NCBI RefSeq assembly: GCF_014203705.1
Contig: NZ_JACHJR010000001.1
Span: 6,572,001-6,636,000 of the forward strand
DNA: 64,000 nt
Reading direction: 5' to 3'
From: Kitasatospora gansuensis
GTDB taxonomy: Bacteria; Actinomycetota; Actinomycetes; Streptomycetales; Streptomycetaceae
In this document: one piece after another, positions 56,954 to 64,000 of the stretch
Layout: each line of letters begins with the position of its first letter
Numbering within the stretch: the stretch's first letter is position 1
Made by a program: the position numbers and the translations under genes
Notes under the pieces: generated by a model
The model's input: the letters and a program-made list of their open reading frames with translations, nothing else
Database searches by the model: none
What the model was told of the DNA's origin: nothing

Positions 56954-57031
56954 TCCGACGTCAGGTGCGCCCACGGAGCACCCCTGTGCGATACGGTCGC
57001 GCGAGAGCGTGGCGGCAGGGGAGGGGCCGGG

Positions 57032-59068
57032 ATGACGGAGAACAGCATCAGTGGCGGTCAGTTCGAGTCGGTGGTGATGGCCGGCACGGTGCACCTGCAC
57101 AGCGGTGCGGTGCAGCAGCACTTCGCCCGGATGCTGGCGCAGCCGGTCCGGCGCTTCGTCAACCGGACGGCGGTGCTGGACTCGCTCGACGGGTGGCACC
57201 GCGAGGACAGCGAGGCCGACCGGCCGACCGTGGTGGTGCTCAGCGGGGTCGGCGGGATCGGCAAGACCGAGACCGCCCTGCACTGGATCCGGCGGCAGGT
57301 CGCCGCCTTCCCCGGGCACCAGCTGTACGCCGACCTCAGCCCGCAGGGGCCGTCGGCGCCGCGTCAACCGGCCGCCGTACTGGAGCAGTTGCTCAGCGAG
57401 CTGGGTGTGGCCAAGGACGACCGGCCCAGTGGCACCGAGGAGCTGGCGGCCCGGTTCCGCTCGCTCACCGGTGCCGGGCCCGTGGTGCTGCTGTTGGACA
57501 ACGCGGTCAGCGCCGCCCAGGTCAGGCCGCTGCTGCCGGGGTCGGCGCAGGCGGTGGTGGTGGTCACCAGCCGGACCAGGCTGCCGGGGCTGATGATGAG
57601 TCATGACGCCCACCTGGTGGACCTCGACCCGCTCACCGTGGAGGAGAGCCGGGAACTGCTCGGCGGTGCGGCCGGGGACGCGGCCGACGTCGTGCTCCGG
57701 GCCTGCGGCGGTCTGCCGCTGGCGGTCCGGATCGCCGCCGCCAGGATCGCCGACGCGCTGCCGGGCGAGCTGGCCGAGCTGATGGTCCAACTCACGGACG
57801 GAGAGCGTCCGTTGGATGCTCTCACGATGCCGGACGACATCTCGGTGCGGGACGTCTTCGCCGCCTCCTATCGCTGGCTCTCCCCGGCGGCGGCTCGCTA
57901 CTACCGGCAGCTCGGCGTGCACCCCGGCGGGGTCTTCCGGGTCGAGGCGGCCGAGCCGGTGGCGGAGCTGGTGAACAGCAGCCTGGCCACCCCGCTCGGC
58001 GACGGCCGCTATCGGATGCACGACCTGGTGCGGCAGTACGCGGCCGAGTGCGCGACGTTGCCCGAGCACGCCGAGGAGCGGGCGGCGGCGGTGGGTGAGG
58101 TGCTGCGGCGCGGTCTGCTGCTCGCCGCCGGAGTGGACTCCGCACTGTCCGGCCGGTGGCGGTACGAGCCCGAACCGCTCGGTGTGCTGCCGGCGTTCGC
58201 CGACGCCGATGCGGCGGTCCGGGAGCTGGCCGGGCAACGGGAGGCCGTGTTCGGCGCCGTGCGGCTGGCCCACCTGGAGGGTCGACACGTGGTCGGGTGG
58301 CAGCTGGGGCAGGCGCTCTGGGGCTTCTGCCTGCGGACCGGCGCGCACCGGGACTGGATCGACAGCCACCGGCTCGGGCTGGACTGCGCGGTCCGCAGCG
58401 GTGACCGGCTGGCCGTCGCGCGGATGCACTTCCAGCTCGGGTTCGCGCATCTCGACCGCGCGCTGACCGACCCGGACCACGACGACTTCGGCCGGGCGGG
58501 CGAGCAGTTCGGCTCCGCGTTGACGGTGGCCCGGGAGCTCGCGCACGCGCGGACCGAGTCCTCCGCGCTGGAGGGGCTCGGCCTGCTGGCGCTCAAGCGG
58601 GCGCAGTGGGCGGAGGCCGGGGAACGGTTCACCGAGGCGCGGGCGGCGCTCGCCGGAATCGACCATCCACGCGGACTGGCGCTGCTGACCAGCCACCTCG
58701 GTCGGGCCCGGCTCGGCGCGGGCGCGTACGGCGTCGCGGCGGACTGCTTCCTGACGGCCCGGGAGATGTTCGCAGCGCTGCCCCGGCCGGACGTCTACAA
58801 CCAGGCGCGCTCGCTGACCCATCTCGCGGAGTGCCGTCGGCTGGAGCGCGAACTTCCCGCCGCGGTGGCCGCGTTGGCGGAGGCCGCCGAGCTGATGAAG
58901 GGTGAGGGTTCGGACCGCGAGCTGGGCGGCATCCACCTGCGGCAGGGCGATCTGCTGGCGGAGCTGGGCGACCGGGCCGCTGCGCGGGTGCAGTGGCAGG
59001 CAGCCGTGCGGTGCTTCGAGGGCAGCTCCGACCCGCGCGGCGGCGAGGCCCGCGGCCGGCTGGGCTGA
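57032..59068 (+). CDS. NB-ARC/TPR STAND protein (AfsR-like without SARP domain)
   Basis: A 678-residue signalling ATPase. N-terminus (1-~28): ENSISGGQFESVVMAGTVHL, a short Gly/Val-rich motif. NB-ARC domain (~45-330): Walker A SGVGGIGKTETALHW (Lys78), Walker B VVLLLDNAVS, sensor VVVVTSRTRLPG, GxP motif CGGLPLAVRIAAARI, and the winged-helix MHDLVRQYAAECA. TPR-like helices fill ~360-678. Similar to AfsR-type regulators but lacking the N-terminal DNA-binding and BTA domains. It probably senses something through the TPRs and oligomerises. ATG 57032 follows GAGGGGCCGGG. No target gene is evident. Confidence 0.88.
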   Translation: MTENSISGGQFESVVMAGTVHLHSGAVQQHFARMLAQPVRRFVNRTAVLDSLDGWHREDSEADRPTVVVLSGVGGIGKTETALHWIRRQVAAFPGHQLYADLSPQGPSAPRQPAAVLEQLLSELGVAKDDRPSGTEELAARFRSLTGAGPVVLLLDNAVSAAQVRPLLPGSAQAVVVVTSRTRLPGLMMSHDAHLVDLDPLTVEESRELLGGAAGDAADVVLRACGGLPLAVRIAAARIADALPGELAELMVQLTDGERPLDALTMPDDISVRDVFAASYRWLSPAAARYYRQLGVHPGGVFRVEAAEPVAELVNSSLATPLGDGRYRMHDLVRQYAAECATLPEHAEERAAAVGEVLRRGLLLAAGVDSALSGRWRYEPEPLGVLPAFADADAAVRELAGQREAVFGAVRLAHLEGRHVVGWQLGQALWGFCLRTGAHRDWIDSHRLGLDCAVRSGDRLAVARMHFQLGFAHLDRALTDPDHDDFGRAGEQFGSALTVARELAHARTESSALEGLGLLALKRAQWAEAGERFTEARAALAGIDHPRGLALLTSHLGRARLGAGAYGVAADCFLTAREMFAALPRPDVYNQARSLTHLAECRRLERELPAAVAALAEAAELMKGEGSDRELGGIHLRQGDLLAELGDRAAARVQWQAAVRCFEGSSDPRGGEARGRLG

Positions 59069-59070
59069 GC

Positions 59071-60732
59071 TCAGGCCGGAGTGATCAGCAGTACCCCGGG
59101 CGGCATGTCAGCACCGGCTGTGAGGGTGAGCCGGGTTCTCTCGGCTGGGTGCTCCAGCAGCTGCCGGTGCAGGGCCGAGGCGGCGTGGGTGAAGTCGGCC
59201 CAGGCCGGTCTGCTCTCCCAACGGGCTTGTCGGCGTTGGCCGTTGGGGAGCAGGAGGAGGCAGGCGTGGTCCGGCTGCTCCAGGGCGATCACCGGTGCGC
59301 CGAGCCGGAACGGGCCCGCCAGGTCGGCCCACTCGGTGTCGAAGGTGCGGTCGGCGGGCAGCAGGAGCAGCTCGGCCGATCCGGGGAAGGTGGGATCCGG
59401 GTCGTGCCGGTCGGCGACCAGATGGGAGTCGGTGGGCTGACGGTCCGTCAACCGGGCCGGGTGACGGCGGATCAGCACGGTGTCGGGGGCGGTCGGGCTG
59501 ACGGTCACGTACATCGGCGGCAGTACCGGCAGCCGGGGGTCCGCGCCGATCGACTCGGGGAGCGGGATCGGCAGGGTGCGCGCCGGGTACGGGGGCTCCG
59601 GCAGGTCGAGGCTGCGGTAGAACAGCCGGCGGTGCAGGGCCGCCGCCTCGCCGGGGTGGGAGGTCACCGCGCTCTGCTGCGCGCTCTGTTGCGGGGTCGG
59701 CCGGGGAAGTGCGGCGAGCTGTTCGGGCAGCGGGTGGTCGGTCAGCCGGGCGGTGGTCGCGCCGAGCCGGGCCATCGGGGAGCCCGGGGCGACCTTGGTG
59801 TCACTGAAGGCGCCGAGCAGGACGGGCGTCCCGAGGTGGGCCGCGTACAGGGTGAGCGAGCCGTGGTCGCCGATCACCGCGTCGGCGGCGACCAGGGCGG
59901 CCTTCCAGGTCTCGGTCTCGGGCGCGGGCAGCAGCAGACCGGCCTCGGTGAGATCGCCCAGCAGGCGCCGGACGTTCCAAGGGCCTTCCTTGAACCAGGC
60001 GTTGGGGTGCACGGCGGCGATCACCCGGTACTCGTCGGCGGGGAGCTCGGCGAGCGCCCGGCGGAGCTGGCGGTGCCCGGGGGAGCCGAGCAGCGAGCCC
60101 TCGGCCCAGGTGGAGGAGAGCAGCACCAGCCGCTGGCCCGGCAGCAGTCCGAACGCCCGGCGGTAGGCCGACCGGAACGGGACGGCGGCGGCGAGCTGGT
60201 CGGCACACGGGTCGCCCGCGACCACGGCCACGGGTACGGCCTCCGGGCAGCCCTCGGCCAGCCGGTCCAGCTGTTCGTGATGGGAGAGCACTATCGCGGC
60301 CGGTACCACCCGCCCCTCGTGCACCAACCACTCAGCCGTCAGCCCGAAGGCTCCCGGCTCCCGGCTCCCGGCTCCCGGCTCCCGGCTGAGTGTCTTATTG
60401 TATCCGGCGCCGTGCGGTGAACCGATAAGCGGGGTAAGGAGGTTGTGCAGATCGCCGCCCCGGTTGGTGGCGATCGCGACGTCGAGCGCGGCGGCTTTCG
60501 CCTCCTCCCACGGCAGGTACGGCATCCCCATCGTGGTGATGAACTCCCGCGTCCCCGGGTCCAGCGCCGAGGAGCCGGTGCAGGTGAAGACCACGCCCAC
60601 CCGGTCGTCGCCGCGGAACACGCTGAGCAGGTCCAGCAGCCGGGTCGCCGAGGTGACGTTGTGCACCACGCCGAGCACCATCCGCTCGGGCGCCACGGTG
60701 TGCCACCGCCGGTCCACCGCATCCACCCGCAC
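59071..60732 (-). CDS. GT-B-fold-like protein (CDP-glycerol glycerophosphotransferase/glycosyltransferase-like)
   Basis: A 553-residue protein I cannot name with confidence. It resembles GT-B glycosyltransferase/UDP-GlcNAc epimerase-like proteins: VLGVVHNVTSATRLLDLL at the start, VIAAVHPNAWF, and a C-terminal half with AADAVIGDHGSLTLYAAHLG and TPVLLGAFSDT, the nucleotide-sugar-binding-like stretch. A 7-bp tandem repeat (60349-60387) lies inside the gene and encodes SREPGAGSREPGAFG around residues 115-130. No signal peptide. GTG 60732 is the start. It is convergent with the NB-ARC gene, with only 2 bases between the stops. Confidence 0.75.
   Translation of the reverse strand: MRVDAVDRRWHTVAPERMVLGVVHNVTSATRLLDLLSVFRGDDRVGVVFTCTGSSALDPGTREFITTMGMPYLPWEEAKAAALDVAIATNRGGDLHNLLTPLIGSPHGAGYNKTLSREPGAGSREPGAFGLTAEWLVHEGRVVPAAIVLSHHEQLDRLAEGCPEAVPVAVVAGDPCADQLAAAVPFRSAYRRAFGLLPGQRLVLLSSTWAEGSLLGSPGHRQLRRALAELPADEYRVIAAVHPNAWFKEGPWNVRRLLGDLTEAGLLLPAPETETWKAALVAADAVIGDHGSLTLYAAHLGTPVLLGAFSDTKVAPGSPMARLGATTARLTDHPLPEQLAALPRPTPQQSAQQSAVTSHPGEAAALHRRLFYRSLDLPEPPYPARTLPIPLPESIGADPRLPVLPPMYVTVSPTAPDTVLIRRHPARLTDRQPTDSHLVADRHDPDPTFPGSAELLLLPADRTFDTEWADLAGPFRLGAPVIALEQPDHACLLLLPNGQRRQARWESRPAWADFTHAASALHRQLLEHPAERTRLTLTAGADMPPGVLLITPA
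60349..60387 (+). repeat. Heptanucleotide tandem repeat inside GT-like gene
   Basis: GGCTCCC is repeated five times plus a partial sixth copy (GGCT), all perfect. Because 7 is not a multiple of 3, gain or loss of one unit would shift the reading frame of the minus-strand gene. In the present state the frame is open through the repeat. Confidence 0.9.
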
Positions 60733-60842
60733 CGGCTCACCTCAAGCTCTCGCCCGTCCGGTCCCGTACCGGGGCCCTCCACTGTAGTGCCGGTCCGGGA
60801 AACTCCCGGCGGGCCGGGTGGTGCGGCTGACATAGTGGCCGG

Positions 60843-61472
60843 ATGCGCTTGATCAAGTACGGCCACGCCTGCGTGCGCCTGGAGACCGACGGCCGGGTTC
60901 TCGTGATCGACCCGGGCACGTACTCCGAGGCCGAAGCTCTCGATTCGGCCTCGGACGTGCTGGTGACCCACGAGCACCCCGACCACATCGACATCGCCAA
61001 GCTGGTGGCGGCCCGGGAGCAGAACCCGGAGCTCCGGGTGTACCTGCCGCGGCACGCCGCCGAGCAGCTTCCCGAGCTGGGCGACTCGGCGGTGGTGGTC
61101 GAGGTCGGGCAGCGGTTCACCGCGGCCGGGTTCACCGTGGACGTGGTGGGCGGGGCCCACGCCGAGATCTACGACGGCCTGCCCGGCTGCGCGAACGTCG
61201 GCTTCGTGGTGGACGGCGACGTCTACCACCCCGGCGACTCGCTGTTCGTGCCGGAGCAGTCGGTGACGACCCTGCTGGTGCCCGCCGGGGCGCCCTGGCT
61301 CAAGCTGGCCGAGGCGCTGGACTTCGTCCGGGCGGTGAAGCCGGTCCGGGCGTTCCCGATCCACGACGCCTACCTGAGCGATCTCGGCCGGGAGAACTTC
61401 GACGGCTGGATGGACTTCAAGGGCGACACCGAGTACGCCCGGATCCCGCTCGGCGAGTCCGTGACGTTCTGA
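60843..61472 (+). CDS. MBL-fold metallo-hydrolase
   Basis: A 209-residue metallo-beta-lactamase-fold protein. Metal motif VTHEHPDHIDIAKL gives His43, His45, Asp47 and His48; further ligands are His in VVGGAHAEIY and Asp/His in VYHPGDSLFVP and FPIHDAYLSD. Lactonase- and UlaG-like members of this type are widespread; substrate unknown. ATG 60843 begins MRLIKYGHACVRLE. It is convergent with the aldo/keto reductase gene, 4 bases apart. Confidence 0.9.
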   Translation: MRLIKYGHACVRLETDGRVLVIDPGTYSEAEALDSASDVLVTHEHPDHIDIAKLVAAREQNPELRVYLPRHAAEQLPELGDSAVVVEVGQRFTAAGFTVDVVGGAHAEIYDGLPGCANVGFVVDGDVYHPGDSLFVPEQSVTTLLVPAGAPWLKLAEALDFVRAVKPVRAFPIHDAYLSDLGRENFDGWMDFKGDTEYARIPLGESVTF

Positions 61473-61476
61473 CCGC

Positions 61477-62463
61477 TCAGCCGGCCGCGTCCAGACGGTC
61501 CCGCTGATCGGCCGTCAGGTCGAGGTCGACCGCCGCCAGGCTCTCGTCCAGCTGGGCCACTGAGCTGGCGCCGACCAGCGGGATCACCGGCACCTCGCCG
61601 CCGATCAGCCAGGACAGCACCACCTGGTTCGGCGTCGCCCCGGTCTCCGCCGCGACCTCGCGCAGGGCGGCCAGCCGGGCCGGGGTGCCGGCGTGGTCGA
61701 AGCCGGGGGTGAGCGGGCGGTCGGCGCGGGCGTAGGCGCCGGCCAGCAGCGGTGAGTACGCGACCAGGGCCAGCTGCGGTTCGGTGCGCAGATAGCTGAG
61801 CAGTTCGCCGGTCACCACGCCCTGGGTGCCGTCGGCGGAGCGCAGGCTCGGCCGGTCGGTGCGCTGGCGCAGGTAGCTGTGGTGGGACTGGACCACCTCG
61901 TACCCGGGCAGTCCGGCCCGGGCCGCCAGGCTGCGGGCCCGCTCGATCCGCCAGGTCCAGTGGTTGCTGACCCCGAGCAGGCCGACCGTGCCCTCGCCGA
62001 CCACGGCGGCGAAGCCCTCGACGGTCTCCTCGAGCGGCACGGCGGTGTCCTCGATGTGGGCGTAGAGCAGGTCCAGCTTCTCGATGCCCAGGCGCTCGCG
62101 GCTGCGCTCGGCCTGCTCGCGGATCACCTTGGCGGACAGTCCCTCCACGTTCAGGGTGAAGGTGCTGGTGGGCTCCAGCGGCCGGGCGCCGAGCTTGGTG
62201 GCGATGGTGACCTCGTCGCCGATGCCCCGGCTGCGCCGCCAGCGGCCGAGCAGGGCCTCGCTCTCGCCGCCCTGGCTGCCGTGTACCCAGAACGAGTAGT
62301 TGTTGGAGGTGTCGACGAAGCTGCCGCCCGCCTCGACGTACCGGTCCAGGATCGCGAACGAGGTGGCCTCGTCGGTGTCCGTGCCGAACCGCATCGCGCC
62401 CAGGCTCAGCACGCTGACGGTGCGGCTGGTCTTCGGGTCGGTGCCGATCGTGCGGTACTTCAT
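61477..62463 (-). CDS. Aldo/keto reductase
   Basis: A 328-residue NADPH-dependent (alpha/beta)8 barrel. The catalytic tetrad can be read: Asp and Tyr in SFVDTSNNYSFWVHG, Lys in TIATKLGARPLE, and His in LLYAHIEDTAVPLEE. The C-terminal VPVIPLVGASSVAQLDESL binds the cofactor. It reduces an aldehyde or ketone that cannot be named; sequence resembles the AKR12-15 bacterial group. ATG 62463. Divergent from the M20 peptidase gene. Confidence 0.91.
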   Translation of the reverse strand: MKYRTIGTDPKTSRTVSVLSLGAMRFGTDTDEATSFAILDRYVEAGGSFVDTSNNYSFWVHGSQGGESEALLGRWRRSRGIGDEVTIATKLGARPLEPTSTFTLNVEGLSAKVIREQAERSRERLGIEKLDLLYAHIEDTAVPLEETVEGFAAVVGEGTVGLLGVSNHWTWRIERARSLAARAGLPGYEVVQSHHSYLRQRTDRPSLRSADGTQGVVTGELLSYLRTEPQLALVAYSPLLAGAYARADRPLTPGFDHAGTPARLAALREVAAETGATPNQVVLSWLIGGEVPVIPLVGASSVAQLDESLAAVDLDLTADQRDRLDAAG

Positions 62464-62641
62464 GGCGGGGCTCCCTCGTACGGCCCGTGCTCTCCGGGCT
62501 GGTGACGAGGAGTCTGCTGGTTAGAGCGCACTCCAGGTCAAGCGCGTCCGGGCGGGTGCCGTGACCTTCGGCCGGTTACGGGTGGGGCGCCGGGTGGAAG
62601 GAGTGCAGCGGCGGATCCGACGAGCTGTGAGGAGCACGAAC

Positions 62642-63889
62642 ATGGGCGAATTGGCACTGGACGGACCGGAGCTGGCGGAACTCGCCGGCCTCTACCGTGA
62701 GTTGCACGCCAACCCCGAGCTCTCCGGGGCCGAGCACCGGACCGCCGCCGAGATCGCCCGACGGGTGGAGAAGCTCGGCTACCAGGTGACCACCGGGGTC
62801 GGCGGGACCGGGGTGGTCGGGGTGCTGCGGAACGGCGAGGGGCCGACCGTGCTGCTGCGGGCCGACTTCGACGGGCTGCCGGTGCGCGAGGAGACCGGGC
62901 TGCCGTACGCCTCGACGGCCGTCGGCGTGGATCCGGACGGCAAGGAGGTGCCGGTGATGCACGCCTGCGGCCACGACATGCACGTGACCTGCCTGGTCGG
63001 GGCGCTGGGGCTGCTGGTCCGGGGCAGGAAGGCGTGGTCGGGGACGGTGCTGGCGGTGTTCCAGCCGGCCGAGGAGACCGGTACGGGCGCGCTGGCGATG
63101 GTGGCGGACGGCCTGTTCGAACGGTTCGGCCGCCCGGACGTGGTGCTCGGGCAGCACGTCGCCCCGTACCCGGCCGGGATGGTCGGGCTGCACGCGGGCC
63201 CGGCGTTCGCGGCCACCGACGCGCTGCGGATCAGGATGTTCGGCAAGGGCGCGCACGGCTCGCGGCCGGAGTCGGCGATCGACCCGGTGGTGATGGCCGC
63301 CGCCACCGTGCTGCGGCTGCAGACCGTGGTGTCCCGGGAGATCGCGGCGACCGAGACCGCCGTGGTCACGGTCGGTTCGCTGCACGCCGGCACCAAGGAC
63401 AACATCATCCCGGCCGAGGCGGAGCTGCGGGTCAACATCCGCAGCTACACACCGGAGGTCCGGGCGGCCGTGCTGGCCGGGGTCGAACGGATCGTCAGGG
63501 CCGAGGCGGCCGCCTCCGGGGCGGTCCGGGAGCCCGAGTTCACGCCCCTGGACAGCTTCCCGGTGCTGGTCAACGACCACGCGGCGGTGGACCGGGCCCG
63601 GGCGGCCCTGGTCGCCCGGCTGGGCGAGCGGAGCGTGGTGGACCCGGGCCCGGTGACCGGCAGCGAGGACGTCGGCGCGTTCGGCGCGGCCGCCGGGGTG
63701 CCGACCTGCTACTGGCTGTTCGGCGGCGCCGACCCGGCCGAGTACGCCCGCGCGGAAGCGGCCGGCCGGGTGGCCCAGGACGTCCCGTCCAACCACTCGC
63801 CGCACTTCGCGCCGGTGATCGAGCCGACGCTGAGCACCGGGATCACCGCGCTGGTGACCGTCGCGACGGCCTGGCTGGGCCGGGACTGA
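62642..63889 (+). CDS. M20-family amidohydrolase/peptidase (M20D)
   Basis: A 415-residue metallo-amidohydrolase of the hippuricase/IAA-amino acid hydrolase-like group. Metal and catalytic parts: VLLRADFDGLPVREE, MHACGHDMHVTCLVGAL, VFQPAEETGTGALAM and LGQHVAPYPAGMVGL; the dimerisation domain follows at ~residues 190-300. It removes acyl groups from N-acyl amino acids; substrate unknown. ATG 62642 follows GAGGAGC. The frame extends upstream to 62561, but that segment is Arg-rich and lacks a ribosome site. Confidence 0.92.
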   Translation: MGELALDGPELAELAGLYRELHANPELSGAEHRTAAEIARRVEKLGYQVTTGVGGTGVVGVLRNGEGPTVLLRADFDGLPVREETGLPYASTAVGVDPDGKEVPVMHACGHDMHVTCLVGALGLLVRGRKAWSGTVLAVFQPAEETGTGALAMVADGLFERFGRPDVVLGQHVAPYPAGMVGLHAGPAFAATDALRIRMFGKGAHGSRPESAIDPVVMAAATVLRLQTVVSREIAATETAVVTVGSLHAGTKDNIIPAEAELRVNIRSYTPEVRAAVLAGVERIVRAEAAASGAVREPEFTPLDSFPVLVNDHAAVDRARAALVARLGERSVVDPGPVTGSEDVGAFGAAAGVPTCYWLFGGADPAEYARAEAAGRVAQDVPSNHSPHFAPVIEPTLSTGITALVTVATAWLGRD

Positions 63890-63896
63890 CGGCGGG

Positions 63897-64000
63897 TCAG
63901 TAGGTCGAGGTGAGCGGCCGGGAGACCCGGGCGGTGTCGTCGTCGTCCGAGGTGACGGTGGTGGTGACCGAGCTGGCGACGTACGACAGGACACCGATCA
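63897..64000 (-). CDS. C-terminal end of an unidentified protein (partial)
   Basis: On the minus strand the frame is open from the window edge to TGA 63897-63899. The last 34 codons read GVLSYVASSVTTTVTSDDDT, then ARVSRPLTSTY. The composition is Ser/Thr-rich with coding-like G/C third positions. Too short to identify; the gene's start lies outside the window. Confidence 0.5.
   Translation of the reverse strand, partial: IGVLSYVASSVTTTVTSDDDDTARVSRPLTSTY

Noticed and set aside
60349..60387. CRISPR-like array
   Set aside because: The repeat units are only 7 bases and directly adjoining, without spacers; it is a simple tandem repeat inside a gene.
1..64000. tRNA, rRNA, phage or transposase genes
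   Set aside because: None could be recognised on either strand; the only mobile-element candidate is the small inverted-repeat element at 31548-31709.

Overview
The window looks like chromosomal DNA from a very high-GC actinomycete, most likely a Streptomycetaceae member (Streptomyces or Kitasatospora). The support is family-level: a Streptomyces subtilisin inhibitor-like protein, an AfsR-type NB-ARC/TPR protein, a DmdR/IdeR-type iron box, actinobacterial small families (DUF6158, DUF1876), strong G/C bias at third codon positions and tight ATGA/GTGA overlaps. I see no rRNA, tRNA, CRISPR array, phage genes or transposase. About sixty genes can be supported.

Layout. 1-6.2 kb: the end of a flavin monooxygenase, an MFS exporter, an AraC regulator divergent from a DUF1772 membrane protein, an SSI-like protease inhibitor with an unusual reactive site, and an NCS1 permease with a cysteine-rich tail. 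6.3-12.9 kb: small secreted proteins, an acyl-CoA synthetase/TIGR03084 pair, a BBE-type flavoenzyme, an ADP-ribosylglycohydrolase, an AVGGDA-repeat secreted protein, and a VOC/MarR pair with two palindromic operators. 13-28 kb: a BNR-repeat protein, pirin, Tat-exported amine oxidase, disulfide oxidoreductase-like flavoprotein, M48 protease, a heterodimeric ABC exporter with partitioned active sites, an APC permease/TetR pair, thioredoxin and two tandem secreted paralogues. 28-36 kb: DUF4331 and TPR proteins, a YndJ-like/DUF1990 reading frame bridged by a 162-bp element with 22-bp inverted ends, a 45-aa zinc-ribbon protein, a ferredoxin-reductase-type flavoprotein, and a broken iron-boxed DUF2470 gene.

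36.1-43.9 kb is the most coherent system. A TetR regulator sits beside an SDR-SDR-quinone reductase operon and faces a four-gene operon (APH-like kinase and three acyl-CoA dehydrogenases). An identical 25-bp sequence with a 16-bp inverted repeat lies upstream of both operons. The kinase and its neighbouring dehydrogenase look like the separated halves of eukaryotic ACAD10/ACAD11 (compare Pseudomonas LvaA/LvaC), suggesting a pathway that feeds 4-hydroxyacyl-CoAs into beta-oxidation.

44-53.3 kb: a catalase followed by a scattered end-joining island (ATP-dependent ligase, Ku with a shifted C-terminus, a PolX-like PHP protein without the polymerase domain, a LigD-type polymerase) mixed with SDR/LysR and aldehyde dehydrogenase genes. 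53.3-64 kb: a frameshifted LPXTG protein, a DsbA-VKOR oxidative folding pair, adenine/adenosine deaminase, an NB-ARC/TPR protein with a possible amyloid-type N-terminal motif, a glycosyltransferase-like gene containing a 7-bp tandem repeat, an MBL-fold hydrolase, an aldo/keto reductase, an M20 amidohydrolase, and the end of one more gene. Several genes carry single-lesion disruptions (DUF2470, Ku tail, LPXTG protein); each could be real decay or assembly error.
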